Both the position numbers and the translations under genes were made by a program. This document shows, one piece after another, positions 34,902-44,313 of a stretch of 64,000 bases of DNA. How positions within the stretch are numbered: the first letter of the stretch is position 1; every line of letters begins with the position of its first letter. Location of the stretch: NCBI RefSeq assembly GCF_007558725.1, contig NZ_VLPL01000009.1, positions 108,597 through 172,596 on the forward strand, given 5' to 3'. Below the pieces are notes generated by a model, which saw only the letters and a program-made list of their open reading frames with translations, searched no databases and was not told the origin of the DNA. The DNA is from Fluviicola chungangensis. GTDB lineage: Bacteria > Bacteroidota > Bacteroidia > Flavobacteriales_D > Crocinitomicaceae.

Positions 34902-36437
34902 ATGCTGGTAAAAACATTTGGAAGTGCGGTATTCGGAATTGATGCAACAACGATTACCATTGAAGTGAACATTGCAAACGGAGTCAATTTTATGCTGGTC
35001 GGACTACCCGATAAAGCAGTCCAGGAGAGCCATCAACGGATCAAGGCGGCTTTAAAGAACAACAATCTGAATTATCCCGGAAAAGAGATCACTGTCAACA
35101 TGGCGCCGGCAGATATTCGTAAGGAAGGATCCACTTTCGACCTGGCCATCGGAATTGGAATCCTGGCAGCTTCCGAACAAATTTCCTCTGCCAAACTGGA
35201 AGAGTATATGCTGCTTGGTGAATTATCCCTTGACGGGACATTGCAACTAGTTAAAGGAGTGTTGCCCGTAGTTATGCAAGCCAAAAAAGATGGTTTCAAA
35301 GGAATTCTTCTCCCCAAACAAAATGAGTCCGAGGCAGCAATTGTAGAAGGAATTGATGTCTACGGAATGGAAAACATGCAGGAAGTCATCGATTTTTTGA
35401 ACGAAGCAAAGCCATTTACTCCTGTAAAATTCAATATCGAAGAAGAATTCCAACGCCAACTCCATGAAAACGAAGTTGACTTCAGGGATGTCAAGGGACA
35501 GAGTGCCATCAAACGGGCATTTGAAATTGCAGCAGCTGGCGGGCACAATGTCATCCTGATTGGTCCTCCCGGGGCAGGGAAATCCATGCTGGCAAAAAGG
35601 CTCCCGACCATTCTCCCTCCTATGAGTATTGAAGAATCGCTGGAAACGACCAAAATTCATTCGGTAGCCGGAAAAATCGGTAAAAACAATGGCCTGGTAA
35701 CTCAAAGACCATTCAGGAAACCGCACCACACGATTTCGGATGTTGCATTAGTCGGTGGGGGATCTTACCCGCAGCCTGGCGAAATTTCCCTGGCACATAA
35801 TGGTGTGCTGTTCCTGGATGAACTTCCCGAATACAAACGGCAGGTCCTGGAAGTCATGCGACAACCTTTGGAAGACCGGACAGTGACAGTTTCCCGCGCA
35901 CGTTTCTCTGTTGATTATCCGGCCGGGTTCATGTTGGTTGCTGCAATGAATCCTTGTCCGTGTGGCTATTACAATCATCCCGAAAAAGAATGCGTTTGCG
36001 CACCGGGCACTGTTCAGCGTTATTTGAATAAGATTTCAGGCCCCTTATTGGATCGCATCGATTTACACGTGGAAGTCACTCCGGTTTCCTTTGATGACCT
36101 GGCTTTCAACGCACCTACTGAAACCAGCGCAGAAATTCGTGAACGCGTCATCCGGGCACGAATTATCCAACTGGATCGCTATCGGGATTCACAAACGCAT
36201 TGCAATGCACAAATGCAACGAAAAGAGCTGACCCGATTTTGCGAGATCTCCCCGGAAGGCAAGCAATTATTGAAACACGCCATGGACAGGCTGGGACTTT
36301 CGGCCAGGGCATACGACCGGATTCTGAAAGTTGCCCGGACAATCGCAGATTTGGAAGAATCAACACTTATTGAAACCGTCCACCTTTCCGAAGCGATCCA
36401 ATTACGCAACCTGGACCGGGAAAATTGGGCCGGGTAA
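34902..36437 (+). CDS. comM: YifB/ComM-type Mg-chelatase-like AAA+ ATPase
   Basis: 511 aa. An N-terminal Lon-protease-like S5 domain ([32 protein letters not shown]) is followed by the AAA+ core: Walker [17 protein letters not shown] (about residue 221), the [36 protein letters not shown] segment with Walker B, and [17 protein letters not shown] with the Cys cluster before [11 protein letters not shown]. ComM is a helicase that extends branch migration during natural transformation in other bacteria. Members occur also in bacteria not known to be competent. The gene stands alone. Confidence 0.9.
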   Translation: MLVKTFGSAVFGIDATTITIEVNIANGVNFMLVGLPDKAVQESHQRIKAALKNNNLNYPGKEITVNMAPADIRKEGSTFDLAIGIGILAASEQISSAKLEEYMLLGELSLDGTLQLVKGVLPVVMQAKKDGFKGILLPKQNESEAAIVEGIDVYGMENMQEVIDFLNEAKPFTPVKFNIEEEFQRQLHENEVDFRDVKGQSAIKRAFEIAAAGGHNVILIGPPGAGKSMLAKRLPTILPPMSIEESLETTKIHSVAGKIGKNNGLVTQRPFRKPHHTISDVALVGGGSYPQPGEISLAHNGVLFLDELPEYKRQVLEVMRQPLEDRTVTVSRARFSVDYPAGFMLVAAMNPCPCGYYNHPEKECVCAPGTVQRYLNKISGPLLDRIDLHVEVTPVSFDDLAFNAPTETSAEIRERVIRARIIQLDRYRDSQTHCNAQMQRKELTRFCEISPEGKQLLKHAMDRLGLSARAYDRILKVARTIADLEESTLIETVHLSEAIQLRNLDRENWAG

Positions 36438-36449
36438 GCTAAACACTCA

Positions 36450-38627
36450 TTATTCTTTCACAAAATTCAAGGTATAGAGCTCTTTGTCTGTTTGAATTCT
36501 GAGTAAATACATTCCGCCGGTAAGCTCCGAAATGTCAATTGCATTTTGATTTACCACCGGATGAATGGTCTTCCCGTCAAGAGATAGAATGGATAAAGCC
36601 GACACCTGTAGATCGTGAAGGTTCAGGATATGTAAAAATCCGGATGTCGGATTCGGATAGAGTACGAAAGGAGTCTCTTGAGCATTTTCATCGACTGAAA
36701 GGGTATTCAAGGCAAGTTTAACAGCAGCATAAGCATTGATTTTTCCCATTCCCCACTTGGTATCACCCGGAGCAACAATAGTCCCCGTATAATTGTCGAG
36801 TCGGGCGGTCGTTTTAATAATATTTTTGACCTGCTGACTGGACAAATTCGGATTTGCATCCAGGATCAGGGAAACGATACCGGTAACGCATGGCGTAGCC
36901 ATCGATGTTCCGGAAAACTTCGCGAAATCATACGTTTTATTGTTGAAAGTTATCGAAGCAACTGCCGTATAAGCCGCATCCGTATAAGAGGAAATGGAGG
37001 AAATCACGTTGACTCCCGGAGCCGCAATATCCGGTTTCATTGTTTCATTATGTAATGGCCCGATACTCGTGAATGATGCCGGAGCCCCCCCGATCGTATT
37101 CCCGGAGGTGGTAACATAACTGGACGCATAGGCAGCAACGGTAATCACGCTATTTGCACAGCCTGGCTCTCCGATGGCATAAAATGAGTCTCCGGTGATT
37201 CCATTGGCTCCGTAAGCAGAAAACGTTTGACCGAAATTACCTGCGCCGTTTGTTAATTCAGGAAGGTTCCAATAATGAACGGTTCCATCTGTTGCCGAGC
37301 CCGTAAGTACAACTCTGTTATTCGCATTCAGGGAACGAATACGAATCTGCATACCAGGTTTTCCATTCAGGGGATTGGCACTTTCTTTGGAAATATTGAA
37401 CTCAATCGTATCGTTTCCTGCAACTAAAATGGAATCCAGGTATCCGGTCGTGGAGGTAGAGTAAGTGGGGCTTGCAACCAGCAATGTTCCGACATTATTG
37501 TAAATGGAGATCTTGTTAGAAAAATTATGCCCCTGTTCTCCCCATACCGTAATACATTCTCCCCACATATTCGGATTGGCAGCATATGAATAAAAGCCAA
37601 CTAAGGTATTAAAGAAGTTATTATTGAACGTCTTTTTGATATGGAAATTGGTTCCGTTATTGTTTCCGGCTGCAGCAACAAACACAACCTGGTTCGTTGC
37701 ACTTAATTCGTCAATCGCTTCGGAAAGCAATGAAAACCCATCCAAACTTCCCATCTGATTGTAATAAACTCCCCAACTCATGTTTACAACCAATCGTTTG
37801 CCGGCAGCTTCCGCCTTATCTTTCATCCAGACAAACGCATCGATCGCCGAAGCCTGATCAATATAAAAAGTGGTAAAGAGGTATTGGGATTCAAAACCAA
37901 ATCCGCGGTAAACGGATCCTGCACCGCTTCCTCCTGCAATACCTGAAACATGAGAACCGTGTGTATGATGACTATAAATATTCGCTGTATCCGTTTCGGC
38001 AGCAGCCAATTCTGCCGGGGTATCGTATTCAACGCCATACGTTTGTCCGAACGGCAAATCACCGGTTTGTTTGTATTGGTCCCAAGCTGCGTAAACCCGT
38101 GACTGTGTAAGCAAAGTGTCGTAAAACATCGGGTGGCCATAGTCAAATCCCCAATCCGTAACACCGATCAATATATCTTTCCCGGTAAACGCTCCCGGTA
38201 AATTAATCCCTTGCTGAACACTGTCCGCACGCGTATCTTTTACTGCTTTATCCAGTTGCGGAACAATTTTCCCCGGAATCTCCAGGTAAGAATAGAACTG
38301 CGAAAAATCGATGATGTTCAATCGCTCCAAAGGAACTTTCATGGTGGTAATTTTTCCTACAGAACTTCCCAACAGGATATTGTTTTCCTGGATCAGGTTC
38401 CAGTTACAATTTGGAAGCCGTTTTCCATATAGCGAAACATACCAAACTCCGGAAATCTTGTAAACCGGATAAGCGTCAACCACTTCCTGGCTCACACCAG
38501 TCTCATTTTTAAATGTTTTCGAATACTGTATTAATTGGTCCCAACGCATGCGATTGCTGGCACTCTGAGTCTGGGCAACTAAAAATCCGCTTGCAAAAAC
38601 GAACATAAGCAGTAATAAGTTCTTCAT
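36450..38627 (-). CDS. Secreted subtilisin-like (S8) protease with a T9SS sorting domain
   Basis: 725 aa from ATG 38627; an upstream in-frame ATG (38675) would lie in the promoter. The signal peptide is LLLLMFVFASGFLVAQ. The catalytic triad is visible: Asp 158 in GVTDWGFDYGHP, His 223 in THGSHVSGIAGG and Ser 575 in FSGTSMATPCVTG. A beta-rich insert lies between His and Ser. The last ~70 residues (FVLYPNPTSGFLHIL ... GGMYLLRIQTDKELYTLNFVKE) are a type A C-terminal domain for T9SS export, so this is a likely cargo of the PorU-dependent system encoded at the left of the window. Confidence 0.9.
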   Translation of the reverse strand: MKNLLLLMFVFASGFLVAQTQSASNRMRWDQLIQYSKTFKNETGVSQEVVDAYPVYKISGVWYVSLYGKRLPNCNWNLIQENNILLGSSVGKITTMKVPLERLNIIDFSQFYSYLEIPGKIVPQLDKAVKDTRADSVQQGINLPGAFTGKDILIGVTDWGFDYGHPMFYDTLLTQSRVYAAWDQYKQTGDLPFGQTYGVEYDTPAELAAAETDTANIYSHHTHGSHVSGIAGGSGAGSVYRGFGFESQYLFTTFYIDQASAIDAFVWMKDKAEAAGKRLVVNMSWGVYYNQMGSLDGFSLLSEAIDELSATNQVVFVAAAGNNNGTNFHIKKTFNNNFFNTLVGFYSYAANPNMWGECITVWGEQGHNFSNKISIYNNVGTLLVASPTYSTSTTGYLDSILVAGNDTIEFNISKESANPLNGKPGMQIRIRSLNANNRVVLTGSATDGTVHYWNLPELTNGAGNFGQTFSAYGANGITGDSFYAIGEPGCANSVITVAAYASSYVTTSGNTIGGAPASFTSIGPLHNETMKPDIAAPGVNVISSISSYTDAAYTAVASITFNNKTYDFAKFSGTSMATPCVTGIVSLILDANPNLSSQQVKNIIKTTARLDNYTGTIVAPGDTKWGMGKINAYAAVKLALNTLSVDENAQETPFVLYPNPTSGFLHILNLHDLQVSALSILSLDGKTIHPVVNQNAIDISELTGGMYLLRIQTDKELYTLNFVKE

Positions 38628-38672
38628 AATTATCCTATTAATCCGGTATTCAATAACAGCCGGTTGATTGGA

Positions 38673-38703
38673 CAAAGATAGGGTTTTAGATGATGTTTGC
38701 CAA
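38673..38703 (-). promoter_or_regulatory. Promoter of the S8 protease gene
   Basis: On the minus strand TTG (38703-38701), 20-bp spacer, TATCTTTG (38680-38673), 45 nt before ATG 38627. It overlaps the longer possible start, which is why the shorter CDS was chosen. Confidence 0.65.
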
Positions 38704-38710
38704 TTTGGTA

Positions 38711-39415
38711 TTAGATTCCAAATGCCTTAGTCACTAACTCATCATGTGTAATTGCCTGATACGATCTCAGGATTTTGGAATCCTTCTCAATAATCAAAAT
38801 CCGGGAACAGTATTCGATACAAAAATCAATGTCATGCGAAGCAATCATCACCATCCGGTTGCTTTCTGCGGCGATTTGTCCCAATAAAGACATCACTTCT
38901 CTCTTCGTAGGATAATCCAAAAAAGCGGTCGGTTCATCCAGAAGAATGATTGGAGTTTCCTGGATCAATGCTTTGGCAATTCCAACGCGTTGACGTTCGC
39001 CGTCACTCAGAGTCGAAGTGGATTGCCCCAACAGAGAATCCAAATGCAGGATTTGAATGTACTTTTGAACGACCAACCGGTCTTCGGCAGTCAATCGTCC
39101 GGTGAAATTGGTATAGGAATGCCGGCCTAATTCCAGGTACTCACTCACCTTCAGGTAATCAAAACCCAGGAAATGATTGTCGACCAAGGTAATTTGATGA
39201 GCCCGTTCCATCAGCTTCAAGTCAATCCAGTTCCGTCCTTCAATACTCACTTTTCCATCTGGAAATTTACCCTGGACCAGGGAATCCATTAAGGTCGATT
39301 TGCCCGAACCATTCGCTCCGATTAAGGCCACAAATTCCCCCCTCCGCAATTCCAATTCCGGAATTTCATACAAGGTCCGATCATGTCCTATGCTGCAATT
39401 TTCGAACTTAAGCAT
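38711..39415 (-). CDS. ABC transporter ATP-binding protein, iron-siderophore/haem type
   Basis: 234 aa from ATG 39415. Walker A is LIGANGSGKSTLMDSL, the signature motif STLSDGERQRVGIAKAL, Walker B PIILLDEPTAFLD, and the switch histidine MIASHDIDF. It resembles FecE/BtuD-type ATPases. It overlaps the permease gene by 8 nt and is the last gene of a four-gene operon (41.5-42.1 kb leader, binding protein, permease, ATPase). Upstream in-frame ATG at 39460 lies well inside the permease gene and is not needed. Confidence 0.88.
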   Translation of the reverse strand: MLKFENCSIGHDRTLYEIPELELRRGEFVALIGANGSGKSTLMDSLVQGKFPDGKVSIEGRNWIDLKLMERAHQITLVDNHFLGFDYLKVSEYLELGRHSYTNFTGRLTAEDRLVVQKYIQILHLDSLLGQSTSTLSDGERQRVGIAKALIQETPIILLDEPTAFLDYPTKREVMSLLGQIAAESNRMVMIASHDIDFCIEYCSRILIIEKDSKILRSYQAITHDELVTKAFGI

Positions 39416-40385
39416 TGCGAATATTTTTAAGTAACAGGAACAGAACAATCGGTGCACCAAGCAAAGCTGTTAAACTATTAATCGGCAGGACCATAATGGG
39501 CTCAAAAATGCGAATCAGCAAGACACACAAAACCATCACGCTGGCACCAATGAGTCCCGAAGCCAAAAGTAAATGACCGTGCCGTGCCGTTTTATAGAAC
39601 ATACGCACCAAATTCGGAACGATTAGTCCAACGAATCCAATCGGTCCGCAAAATGCCGTTACCAATCCCGCCAATAGGGAAACCACAAAAATGATTTTCC
39701 AACGTGTTTGTTTCACTTTTACCCCGAGAATGGCTGCGGGCTTTTCACCCAGGATCAGAGCGTTCAATGGTTTTGTCAATAAAAAGGCCAAACCGATCCC
39801 GATCAGGAAAAGCAAGGTAATCAGGGGAACCTGATCAATACTGACCTGCTGTAAAGAACCCATGCCCCAGATGGAAAAAGCTTTGACGCTGTTCGCATCG
39901 GCCTTCATCAGGATAATATTTGTAATCGAATAAACAAAAGTACCCAACATCATTCCTACTAAAAGCAAAGAAACCATCGAACGGATCCTGGCTGCAATTA
40001 CCAGAATCAGCAACCCGAAAACCAAAGCACCGATAGTGGCTGAAACGGTAATTCCGAGATCCAATATTTCCAGTCCGAGCATCGAACTTCCCATAATAGT
40101 CAATGCAACCATTAAATGCGAACCTGCGGTAAGTCCCAAAATGGAAGGTCCTGCGAGTGGATTGTTCAAAGTTGTTTGTAAAAGCAATCCCGCAATGGAT
40201 AAGGCAAATCCTGCGACAACAGCTATAAACACTTCGGGAACCCTGTAAATTACAAACAACTGCCAGGCTTGCTTATCAGAAGTAGTTAGAAAGGAGAACC
40301 AGGGATCATCTCCATGTGGAAAACCGATCGTAATCACGGTAATCACGATAAACACGGCAAATGAAAACAGGTGCTTCTTCCACAT
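39408..40385 (-). CDS. FecCD-family ABC transporter permease
   Basis: 325 aa with about nine to ten membrane helices. Family signatures are AGFALSIAGLLLQTTLNNPLAGPSILGLTAGS near the N-terminus and GPIGFVGLIVPNLVRM in the middle. Such permeases form homodimers that carry iron-siderophore, haem or cobalamin complexes into the cytoplasm. It is followed by its ATPase and preceded by its binding protein with a 3-nt gap. The substrate cannot be identified from the permease alone. Confidence 0.92.
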   Translation of the reverse strand: MWKKHLFSFAVFIVITVITIGFPHGDDPWFSFLTTSDKQAWQLFVIYRVPEVFIAVVAGFALSIAGLLLQTTLNNPLAGPSILGLTAGSHLMVALTIMGSSMLGLEILDLGITVSATIGALVFGLLILVIAARIRSMVSLLLVGMMLGTFVYSITNIILMKADANSVKAFSIWGMGSLQQVSIDQVPLITLLFLIGIGLAFLLTKPLNALILGEKPAAILGVKVKQTRWKIIFVVSLLAGLVTAFCGPIGFVGLIVPNLVRMFYKTARHGHLLLASGLIGASVMVLCVLLIRIFEPIMVLPINSLTALLGAPIVLFLLLKNIRNA

Positions 40386-40388
40386 AAT

Positions 40389-41495
40389 TTATTTCAACTG
40401 CTTATAAAAATGTAAATTGGCCGGCGTATCATCGCGGTTGATCCGCATAAAATCTTCCAGTAACCAATGGGGATTTACCTGGCTATATTCCCAGTAATAA
40501 TTGGGATCATGCATGTAACTGTAGACTTTCCCTTCCCGGACCGTGTGGAAATACCTGAACTTGGAATTCAACTCAAACAGCTCATTCAAAGTAGATGCTT
40601 CGGCATTGATCCACACATCACACGACCGGTCGTCATTAAAAACCTGTTCCAAACTCAGAGAAATACTCGCCGTGCCCGTGGTATTTTTATAAAAATAATT
40701 CATCCCGGCATCTTTCATGATTCCGGCCATAAAAGATTTTCCGGCAGGTGCATACCAAATATCTCCCGCCAATCCACCGCACAAAACTGTTTTCTGGTTT
40801 CGTTTCGTTTCAGAACCGGAAGTGATCTGCTTTCTCAGTTCCCGGTAAGATTTAACGACCTGGTTAAAATAAGTGTCTGCTTCCTTCTCTTTGCAAACCA
40901 GGGCTCCAAAAACCTTGATCCATTCAGCTTTTCCCAGCGGATGTTTTTCTTCCCAGTCGTAATTTGCCATACAGACAACTCCCAATTGCGCAAACTTGTC
41001 CTCATTCGGAAAAGGTTGACCGAAACCACTGAAAACAATCAACGGAATTTCTGCTTTTAAAACGGCTTCAGGAGTTAAACCTGTTTCATAACCTGCCGTA
41101 AGTACTCTTCCTGCTTTAATCCCTTTCAGTAATTGCCTGTTCGAGATATATTGTTCTTCAGTTGTAGCTTTAATGGCTCCTATGCTTTTGATTGCATTCA
41201 GCATCCCCACAAAAGAAGTAGATAGAGCTGCCATATGTTGAACAGGAACCTCAATGATCTTCCCATTTTTCGGACGTTTCATTTTAGAATTGCGCGGAAA
41301 CAGTACATAACGGCTTTCCACTTTTAATGTCTTCGGGTTTTTAATGATTAATTCTTTGTATCCCGATTTTTGTTCGATAGAAACCAATTGAGCATATTCG
41401 AATCCCTTCACTTCAACATTAGCTGTTTCTTTCTGCCTGGTCGTACAGGAAAACAAGAAGATAAGCAGGGAACAAATCACTAAGGTATTTTTCAT
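40389..41495 (-). CDS. ABC transporter substrate-binding lipoprotein, iron complex type
   Basis: 368 aa from ATG 41495, which overlaps the stop of the upstream gene as ATGA. The lipoprotein signal MKNTLVICSLLIFLFSC ends at Cys 17. It has the long-helix periplasmic-binding-protein layout (HMAALSTSFVGMLNAIKSIGAIKATTEEQYISN, ILTAGYETGLTPEAVLKAEIPLIVFSGF-like region, CGGLAGDIWYAPAGKSFMAGIMKDAGMNYF). In Bacteroidota such lipoproteins deliver siderophore, haem or cobalamin to FecCD permeases. The exact ligand is unknown. Confidence 0.85.
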   Translation of the reverse strand: MKNTLVICSLLIFLFSCTTRQKETANVEVKGFEYAQLVSIEQKSGYKELIIKNPKTLKVESRYVLFPRNSKMKRPKNGKIIEVPVQHMAALSTSFVGMLNAIKSIGAIKATTEEQYISNRQLLKGIKAGRVLTAGYETGLTPEAVLKAEIPLIVFSGFGQPFPNEDKFAQLGVVCMANYDWEEKHPLGKAEWIKVFGALVCKEKEADTYFNQVVKSYRELRKQITSGSETKRNQKTVLCGGLAGDIWYAPAGKSFMAGIMKDAGMNYFYKNTTGTASISLSLEQVFNDDRSCDVWINAEASTLNELFELNSKFRYFHTVREGKVYSYMHDPNYYWEYSQVNPHWLLEDFMRINRDDTPANLHFYKQLK

Positions 41496-42115
41496 TGGAC
41501 AGGGCATTTTGCGTGTTTCATGGCTTCGGCAAGCTGCCGGTCATTCGAAGTTCGTATATTCAGGTCAGTCAGGATCCGGTTAAAATCTACTTCATTTCTA
41601 TTCTGCGACAGCTTAAATGCCGCTTCAAAGTGTTGGATTTCGATCCGGTAGCCGACAATTTCCTTTAGGTATGCCTCTATCAAATCTTGCGGCCATTGGC
41701 TCAGATGCACTTTGTTCTCGCGGTCAGATTCAAAGGAATCCACCAGTCTGGTCAGGTGATTTATCAATTCCTGCTCTGTCAGTTCTTCCAGCTTACCGGA
41801 AATATGAACCGCTTCATAGTTGTAAGTCGGAACGTTGACATGCGTATAAACGGAAGATGAAATGTACCCGTGAGCACCTAAAACAATCATCTTTCCCCGC
41901 TTTTCTTTTGAAATAGCCGAACTGATCGGGTTTGATTTTGCCACATGAAACTCCAGGCACTTCGCAGAATCATTGAATTCACAGGTAAAAGGAATGTGAA
42001 CGACTGCAGGAAATCCATCCACATCATTTACCGTCAATGACCCGAAGGGATGCTGTTTCAAAAACTTCAGCACCTGCTCCTGATCTTTCAACTCAAAATC
42101 CTTCGGGATATACAT
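41492..42115 (-). CDS. PaiB-like FMN-binding split-barrel protein
   Basis: 207 aa. It starts MYIPKDFELKDQEQVLKFLKQHPFGSL and has AHGYISSSVYTHVNVPTYNYEAVHISGKLE, the FMN-binding split barrel of PaiB-like 'negative transcriptional regulators', and ends with the family's C-terminal AAFKLSQNR...LN segment. PaiB controls sporulation/protease genes in Bacillus, but many homologues are flavin-binding proteins without shown regulation, and related split barrels degrade haem (HugZ type). Being first in an iron-complex uptake operon, a role in haem/iron handling is plausible. Four nt upstream lies a -7 element. Confidence 0.8.
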   Translation of the reverse strand: MYIPKDFELKDQEQVLKFLKQHPFGSLTVNDVDGFPAVVHIPFTCEFNDSAKCLEFHVAKSNPISSAISKEKRGKMIVLGAHGYISSSVYTHVNVPTYNYEAVHISGKLEELTEQELINHLTRLVDSFESDRENKVHLSQWPQDLIEAYLKEIVGYRIEIQHFEAAFKLSQNRNEVDFNRILTDLNIRTSNDRQLAEAMKHAKCPVQ

Positions 42116-42119
42116 AAAG

Positions 42120-42127
42120 CAAATATA
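42120..42127 (-). promoter_or_regulatory. -7 element 4 nt from the start of the PaiB/iron-uptake operon
   Basis: Minus-strand TATATTTG, then CTTT, then ATG at 42115. The spacing predicts a leaderless mRNA. Confidence 0.55.
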
Positions 42128-42318
42128 CCATTTCGGGAAGATATTCCTTTCATATCATAACAATGCTGCACAATCCTGGTTCCAAATGAAAACCAATGAT
42201 AAAACAACCCGGGAACCTGTTAATGTCATGCGAATAAAGGCCTGTTTTAATTCTGCCGGAAATATTCCACTATGCAGCTGCGAAATCCGTGCAATCCGCG
42301 GGAGACCAAAATTTGGAT

Positions 42319-42326
42319 TAACTTTG
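42319..42326 (+). promoter_or_regulatory. -7 element of the DEAD helicase gene
   Basis: TAACTTTG ends 14 nt before ATG 42341. It lies within a longer open frame beginning at 42272, which is evidence that the true start is 42341. Confidence 0.5.
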
Positions 42327-42340
42327 TAAAAAACTGGTTC

Positions 42341-43564
42341 ATGTTATTTTCGGATTATCCCATCTCCAAAGAAATTAAAGCGCAATTAGAAGTTTTAGGA
42401 TTTAAAAGACCAACAGACATTCAATTCAAAGCGATTACACCTATTCTCAACGGAGAAGATGTCTTCGGTATTGCACAAACCGGAACGGGAAAAACGGCCG
42501 CTTTTGCGATCCCGATTGTTCACAAATTGAGTACATCCAAAGCAAAATCAAAAAGTCCGAGATGCATCGTTATGGCTCCTACAAGGGAACTCGCGGAACA
42601 AATCAAACAAGCATTCGAAAGCATTGCAAAAGGTTCTGATTTAAGAGTCACCGCAATCCTGGGCGGATTGGAACAAGATAAGCAAATCCAGGAATTGAAA
42701 CGCGGGACCGACGTGATCGTTGCAACTCCGGGACGGGTGTTCGATTTGCGCTCGCAAGGCCATCTTTCGCTGGATTCCATCCAATTTCTTGTACTGGACG
42801 AGGCTGACAGAATGCTGGACCTGGGTTTTGCACACGACATGAAAGCCATTCACAAACTTTCACCGCAGCGAAATCGTCAAACCCTGTTCTTCTCCGCAAC
42901 AATTGACAAAAAAATCAAGGCTTTGGCCTACGATTTGGTTCGCGATGCGATCCGCATCCAGATCTCACCGAAAGATCCGGTGGCAAAAAACATAGAACAC
43001 GGGTACATCAAAGTAGAAATGGACGATAAACGCTTCTTTTTGGAGAACATCATCAAAGAATACGAAGCGCTGAAATACGTAGTTTTCGTCCGCACCAAAG
43101 TGCGCTGCGAACGTGTGGTTGCAGCAATGGAGCGGGTCGGTATCCATTCGGAGGCACTTCATGGAGATGTGGAACAAAAAGAACGGTTCAACGTATTGGA
43201 GCGGTTTCGCTCCGGAGAAAATAAGGTATTGATTACAACGGATGTTTCTGCCCGAGGAATCGATATTCAGGGCGTAGATTACGTCATAAACTACGACTTA
43301 CCGGAGCAGGGAGAACAGTACGTTCACCGAATCGGGCGAACAGGCCGTGGAGAAAACAAAGGACAGGCACTTTCTTTCTGCAGCAAGGAAGAAGAGAAAA
43401 CGCTGGAAGAAATTGAATTGTACCTGGGATACGACATCGAAGAAATCGTAATCAGTAAAGGCGATTATTCTGCCATCTTGAAAGACACCGAAGACACTAC
43501 TTACAACTGGAAAAAATTGTTGGACGAAGCAAACGAGGAAGACGGAACACAGGACACCTGGTGA
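42341..43564 (+). CDS. DEAD-box ATP-dependent RNA helicase
   Basis: 407 aa from ATG 42341. All helicase motifs are in order: Q motif (PTDIQFKAI), Walker A AQTGTGKT (residues 45-52), PTRELAEQI, GG, TPGR, DEAD (about 153-156 in LVLDEADRMLD), FFSAT, TDVSARGIDI and HRIGRTGR. The C-terminal tail is short, so it is close to a minimal RhlE-type enzyme; the exact subgroup cannot be given. It probably unwinds RNA in ribosome assembly or mRNA decay. A bidirectional terminator follows. Confidence 0.93.
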   Translation: MLFSDYPISKEIKAQLEVLGFKRPTDIQFKAITPILNGEDVFGIAQTGTGKTAAFAIPIVHKLSTSKAKSKSPRCIVMAPTRELAEQIKQAFESIAKGSDLRVTAILGGLEQDKQIQELKRGTDVIVATPGRVFDLRSQGHLSLDSIQFLVLDEADRMLDLGFAHDMKAIHKLSPQRNRQTLFFSATIDKKIKALAYDLVRDAIRIQISPKDPVAKNIEHGYIKVEMDDKRFFLENIIKEYEALKYVVFVRTKVRCERVVAAMERVGIHSEALHGDVEQKERFNVLERFRSGENKVLITTDVSARGIDIQGVDYVINYDLPEQGEQYVHRIGRTGRGENKGQALSFCSKEEEKTLEEIELYLGYDIEEIVISKGDYSAILKDTEDTTYNWKKLLDEANEEDGTQDTW

Positions 43565-43610
43565 TCAATTCCGAGTGAAAGTCATACTGACGGGAGCATT
43601 CGTAATTAAT

Positions 43611-43640
43611 AAAAAAACCATCTTTCGATGGCATTTTTTA
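43611..43640. terminator. Bidirectional terminator between the helicase and the gene at 43638
   Basis: AAAAAAACCATC-TTTC-GATGGCATTTTTT: a 5-bp GC-containing stem (43618-43622 with 43627-43631) flanked by A and T runs. Confidence 0.6.
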
Positions 43641-44054
43641 TTTGGAGAAGGCAATATCGTATTGAAGATCGATCTGGGAAAGCTGCGCGTCCATTTCATT
43701 CCAGGAGTACAATTCCACATACAATCCGGTAGTTGAGTCAAAAACGGTCACACGGCGATCTTTTTTGCGATAAGAATCGTATAATTTCGCATCAAATAAT
43801 TGTCTTTGTGAGCGAAGAACCATCTGATTGTCGGCAAAGCGGTAAGATTGTGCCATCACATAATTCAATTTAGCAAGCTTGCGCGCATCGCTTTCCAGTT
43901 CCATGCGCTCCTGGGTGGAGAAATTCGCCTGGATCAAACGCTGGGTAACGGGCGCACAATCGGCGAATTTCTGAATGAGGGTAACGGTGTTAGCTTGAGA
44001 GAATCCTACGAAGCTGAAACAAAGTAAAGCTAAAATGGTAATTGTAGTTTTCAT
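43638..44054 (-). CDS. Small secreted protein of unknown function
   Basis: 138 aa from ATG 44054 (an ATG at 44093 is in frame but gives an unlikely extension). The signal peptide is MKTTITILALLCFSFVGFSQA. The mature part of about 118 residues has one Cys (FADCAPVTQRLI), a helical charged middle (RMELESDARKLAKLNYVMAQSYRF) and an acidic C-terminus. I do not recognise a family. It is convergent with the helicase gene and followed by about 220 bp of AT-rich DNA before murB in which I see nothing definite. Confidence 0.65.
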   Translation of the reverse strand: MKTTITILALLCFSFVGFSQANTVTLIQKFADCAPVTQRLIQANFSTQERMELESDARKLAKLNYVMAQSYRFADNQMVLRSQRQLFDAKLYDSYRKKDRRVTVFDSTTGLYVELYSWNEMDAQLSQIDLQYDIAFSK

Positions 44055-44313
44055 AGCAGTGTGTTTTAAGATGATCTTAATAACGGCTTTCATTATTAAC
44101 TATCTAAAAGCTATGAAATAATTAAACAGAAATCAAATCTGTGGAAATTCCAACAAGTCAACTCAATGAAACAAACCGCATATTTACTGATAGTTGCAAA
44201 ACACCATCAAAAACACGTAATTCATCAAAAACCAAGATTTAATCATTATGCAAGCATAAATATTCATTCAAACACGGACTTTACTCATTTAAGCCCTAAA
44301 TGGATTTAGTAGG

